Shown here one piece after another: positions 61,930 through 64,000 of a DNA stretch of 64,000 nt. The stretch covers positions 1 to 64,000 of the forward strand of contig NZ_BSTJ01000021.1 in NCBI RefSeq assembly GCF_030269445.1, given 5' to 3'. Below the pieces are notes generated by a model. That model saw nothing but the letters and a program-made list of their open reading frames with translations, searched no databases and was not told where the DNA came from. Every line of letters begins with the position of its first letter. The first letter of the stretch is position 1. The position numbers and the translations under genes are program-made. Source of the stretch: Actinoallomurus iriomotensis (GTDB lineage Bacteria > Actinomycetota > Actinomycetes > Streptosporangiales > Streptosporangiaceae).

Positions 61930-62676
61930 GTGAGCCGCGTCCTGATCGCAGGCGAGAGCTGGGTCACCCAGTCCACCCACTTCAAGGGGGTCGACTCGTT
62001 CACCACCAGCTCGTACGTCGTCGGCGTCGAACCGCTGCGCCGGGCGCTGGAGAGCCGCGGGCACGAGGTCGTGCACCTGCCCGCCCACCTGGTGCCCGCC
62101 GGGTTCCCCGGCGACGCCGCCGCGCTGGCCGAGTACGACGTGGTCGTGCTCTCCGACATCGGCGCGAACTCCCTGCAGCTCGCCCCGGAGGTGTTCGAGC
62201 AGGCGCGGCCGGGCACCGACCGGATCGCCGTGCTGCGCGGCTGGGTCGGCGACGGCGGCGGCCTGCTCATGATCGGCGGCTACCTCTCGTTCACCGGCTT
62301 CGAGGCCAAGGCCGCCTACCGCAACACCCTGCTGCACGAGGTGCTGCCGGTCGAGCTCCTGCCCGAGGACGACCGCGTCGAGCTGCCCGCGGGCGCGCGG
62401 GCGGACGTCACCGGCCCGGACCATCCCGCGCTCGGCGGCGTCGACGGCGACTGGCCGCTGCTGCTGGGCTACAACCGCGTCCGGCCCCGTCCCGGCGCGG
62501 ACGTCCTGGCCACGCTGAACGGCGACCCGCTGGTCGCCGTCGGCGGCCACGGCTCGGGACGCTCGGCGGTGTTCACCTCCGACTGCTCCCCGCACTGGGC
62601 GCCCACGCCGTTCTGCGAGGAGTGGGACGGCTACGCCAAGGTGTTCGGCGGCCTCGTCGAGTGGCTCGCCGGATGA
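61930..62676 (+). CDS. GATase1-like protein (PF07090 family)
   Basis: The 248-residue protein resembles class I glutamine-amidotransferase-like proteins of the PF07090 group. GESWVTQSTHFKG near 8-20, YDVVVLSDIGANS near 70-82, GGGLLMIGGYLSF near 108-120 and the late FTSDCSPHWAP are landmarks. The usual nucleophile Cys of amidotransferases is not at the elbow, which reads MIGGY, so amidotransferase activity is doubtful. The GTG at 61930 has AAGGAG upstream, 35 bp after the hydrolase gene. The function is unknown; the operon suggests sugar-compound catabolism. Confidence 0.78.
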   Translation: MSRVLIAGESWVTQSTHFKGVDSFTTSSYVVGVEPLRRALESRGHEVVHLPAHLVPAGFPGDAAALAEYDVVVLSDIGANSLQLAPEVFEQARPGTDRIAVLRGWVGDGGGLLMIGGYLSFTGFEAKAAYRNTLLHEVLPVELLPEDDRVELPAGARADVTGPDHPALGGVDGDWPLLLGYNRVRPRPGADVLATLNGDPLVAVGGHGSGRSAVFTSDCSPHWAPTPFCEEWDGYAKVFGGLVEWLAG

Positions 62677-63332
62677 GCGAGCGGGCCGAGGAGAGGGCGC
62701 GTCCGGCGAGCCGGTCCGCGTGGCTGCTCGACGCGTGCGCCGCGACCATGGAACGGGCGCTCGGCATGCGGTTCGTCGAGGAGGTCACCGCCGGCACGAT
62801 CGGGGACGCGGCCTACGCCGACTACCTGGCGATCGAGGAGTCCTTCGTCGAGACGGCCGCCCGCCTGCACGGCCTGGCCGTGTGGGACGCCCCGGACCGT
62901 ACGGCGCTGGAGCGCAACGCGCGGGCGGTCCACGCGCTGACGACCGAACAGGCGGACTACTTCCGCACGGCCCGCGCCGCCTGGCCCGTACCGGCCCGCC
63001 CGGACGCGGCCGGCCGGGCGGCCGTGCTGTCGGAGTTCGCGCTGGCCGCCGCGCGTGAGGGCGGTTACCGGGCGGTGATGACCGTGCTGTTCGCCGCGGA
63101 GAGCCTGTACTCCACCTGGTGCACCCGCGCGGACGAGCGGGGCGACGTCCCGGCCGGGCCGATCGCCGACTGGGTGTCCCTGCACGCCGGCGCGGAGTTC
63201 CGCGCGGGTGTGACCGCACTCGCGGCGCAGGTCGACGCGTTGCCGGCCGACATCCCGGATGAACACCTCATCCGCTGGTTCAGCGGAATGCTCGAAGCCG
63301 AGATCGCCTTCCACGACGCCGTGTACCGCTGA
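62673..63332 (+). CDS. TenA/thiaminase-II-family protein
   Basis: The 219-residue all-helical protein is a TenA homologue. MRFVEEVTAGTIGDAAYADYLAIEES, cited only as the start of the fold, precedes YRAVMTVLFAAESLYSTWC near 129-147 and the C-terminal Glu region MLEAEIAFHDAVY. TenA proteins cleave C-N bonds of thiamine-like pyrimidines, and many paralogues have other roles. The start overlaps the previous stop (ATGA). No thiamine gene is nearby, so a different amine may be released here. A 5-bp GC hairpin at 63333-63345 follows the stop. Confidence 0.85.
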   Translation: MSERAEERARPASRSAWLLDACAATMERALGMRFVEEVTAGTIGDAAYADYLAIEESFVETAARLHGLAVWDAPDRTALERNARAVHALTTEQADYFRTARAAWPVPARPDAAGRAAVLSEFALAAAREGGYRAVMTVLFAAESLYSTWCTRADERGDVPAGPIADWVSLHAGAEFRAGVTALAAQVDALPADIPDEHLIRWFSGMLEAEIAFHDAVYR

Positions 63333-63348
63333 GCCGCGGAGCGGCCGG

Positions 63349-63913
63349 TCAGCGTTCGGTCTCGTCGCCGTCCAGGGCCGCCGCGAGCGCGTCGAACATG
63401 GCCTGCTGGAACGCGCGCATGGACGGAACGGCGGCCTGCAGCCGGACCTCCGGGGAAGGGGTGTTCGGGGGCCAGCCGGTAGCGCGTGCTGACCACGACG
63501 ACGCCCACGTCGCGGGCGATGCGGGCGCACAGCTCGTGGTCCGCCTCGGGCCGGCCGATGATGGTGCCGCCCCCGTGGATCCACAGCAGCGCCGCGCCGG
63601 GGCGCCGCCGTTCCGGCGGTTCGTAGACGAAGACGTCCCGGCCGCCGGGGACGTCGTGCCGGGACACGGTGACCCCGGGGACCGGTTCGGTCGGGCGGTC
63701 GTACCAGCGGCGTGCGATCGTGACCGCGAGCCGGTTGCCGACGGCCAGCGGCAGCCACAGGCCGGGTGTGCGCAGGTCGGGGGCGACGGGCGCGAGGGTG
63801 CGGCGGCGGCGGACGACCGCGGTCGCCGCCGCGGTCAGCAGCCCGAGCCCGCCCACGGTCATGGCGTAGTGCTTCCCGGCCACCGGTCCGCCTCCCTCAC
63901 CGAGTGTTCGCAT
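63349..63913 (-). pseudogene. Alpha/beta hydrolase (HSL type), internally deleted and frameshifted
   Basis: The first 150 codons or so encode the N-terminal half of a hormone-sensitive-lipase-type hydrolase, with a membrane segment near 20-35, the oxyanion motif HGGG and STRYRLAPEHPFP. Right after that motif the frame shifts. The other frame then gives a plausible C-terminal end (PEVRLQAAVPSM to DGDETER) and stops at 63349. The central 130-150 residues with the GxSxG nucleophile and catalytic Asp are missing. I see no insertion element at the junction (about 63460). It is most likely dead. Confidence 0.75.
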
Positions 63914-64000
63914 CCTCTATACCGCCCCCGGCGCGTCTCGTGCAGGCCGCGTCCGGCCACACCTCTATCGACGATCACCTGTCGTAGTTAGGGTGTTACC

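Overview
The window is about 64 kb of very GC-rich DNA with strong third-position GC, frequent GTG and TTG starts, many 4-bp start/stop overlaps and several leaderless-looking genes. The families fit an actinomycete chromosome: a LigC-type ligase with a Prim-PolC-like polymerase, a PadR/HAAS pair, a DUF2795 protein, a PF04672 methyltransferase, an MmyB-like XRE regulator, an M36 protease and UppP. A soil genus of Streptosporangiales or Streptomycetales is plausible, but that placement is inference. I found no rRNA, tRNA, CRISPR array, insertion sequence, phage gene or origin.

Layout. 1-7.5 kb: MsrB with a damaged duplicate of its 3' end, a Prim-PolC-like polymerase and LigC separated by a PadR/HAAS pair and a secreted phosphodiester glycosidase, then a RibD-C reductase and a small membrane protein. 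7.5-17.2 kb: GlgX, an MFS transporter, a second phosphodiester glycosidase, an SDR/TetR divergent pair with a clear operator, a MarR/MFS efflux pair, a DUF2795 protein and a MOSC protein. 17.4-26.2 kb: a sugar locus of two converging arms. One arm is SIS isomerase, class II aldolase, GH4 glycosidase and PfkB kinase. The other is a sugar ABC importer and a DeoR regulator. Between them lie a 19-bp tandem repeat and a long interrupted palindrome. 26.8-34.7 kb: M36 protease, XRE regulator, alpha/beta hydrolase, SDR, methyltransferase and P450. 34.8-39.8 kb: an ABC-2 exporter with two ATPases and a TetR gene, its promoter covered by two abutting operators, then a degenerate SDR divergent from another TetR. 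39.8-47.9 kb: membrane esterase, UppP, zinc alcohol dehydrogenase, lactate permease, amidohydrolase, a MaoC protein that seems to lack its N-terminus, and a membrane protein. 47.9-50.4 kb: GntR-NanE-BadF-type kinase with a double palindrome upstream. 50.6-54 kb: a hypothetical protein, a VOC protein, a GIDE-domain membrane protein and a TPR protein.

54-63.3 kb is the most coherent and least familiar system. A LacI repressor and an M20 hydrolase face an eight-gene operon: BtpA/SgcQ, PfkB kinase, a ribose-type ABC importer (binding protein, ATPase, permease), a phosphotriesterase-family hydrolase, a GATase1-like protein and a TenA homologue. LacI-type operators lie at both ends of the divergent region and a good promoter precedes the operon. 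The parts suggest import, phosphorylation and stepwise hydrolysis of a sugar-like compound carrying an amide, lactone or C-N bond. The substrate cannot be read from the sequence. A deleted, frameshifted hydrolase closes the window.
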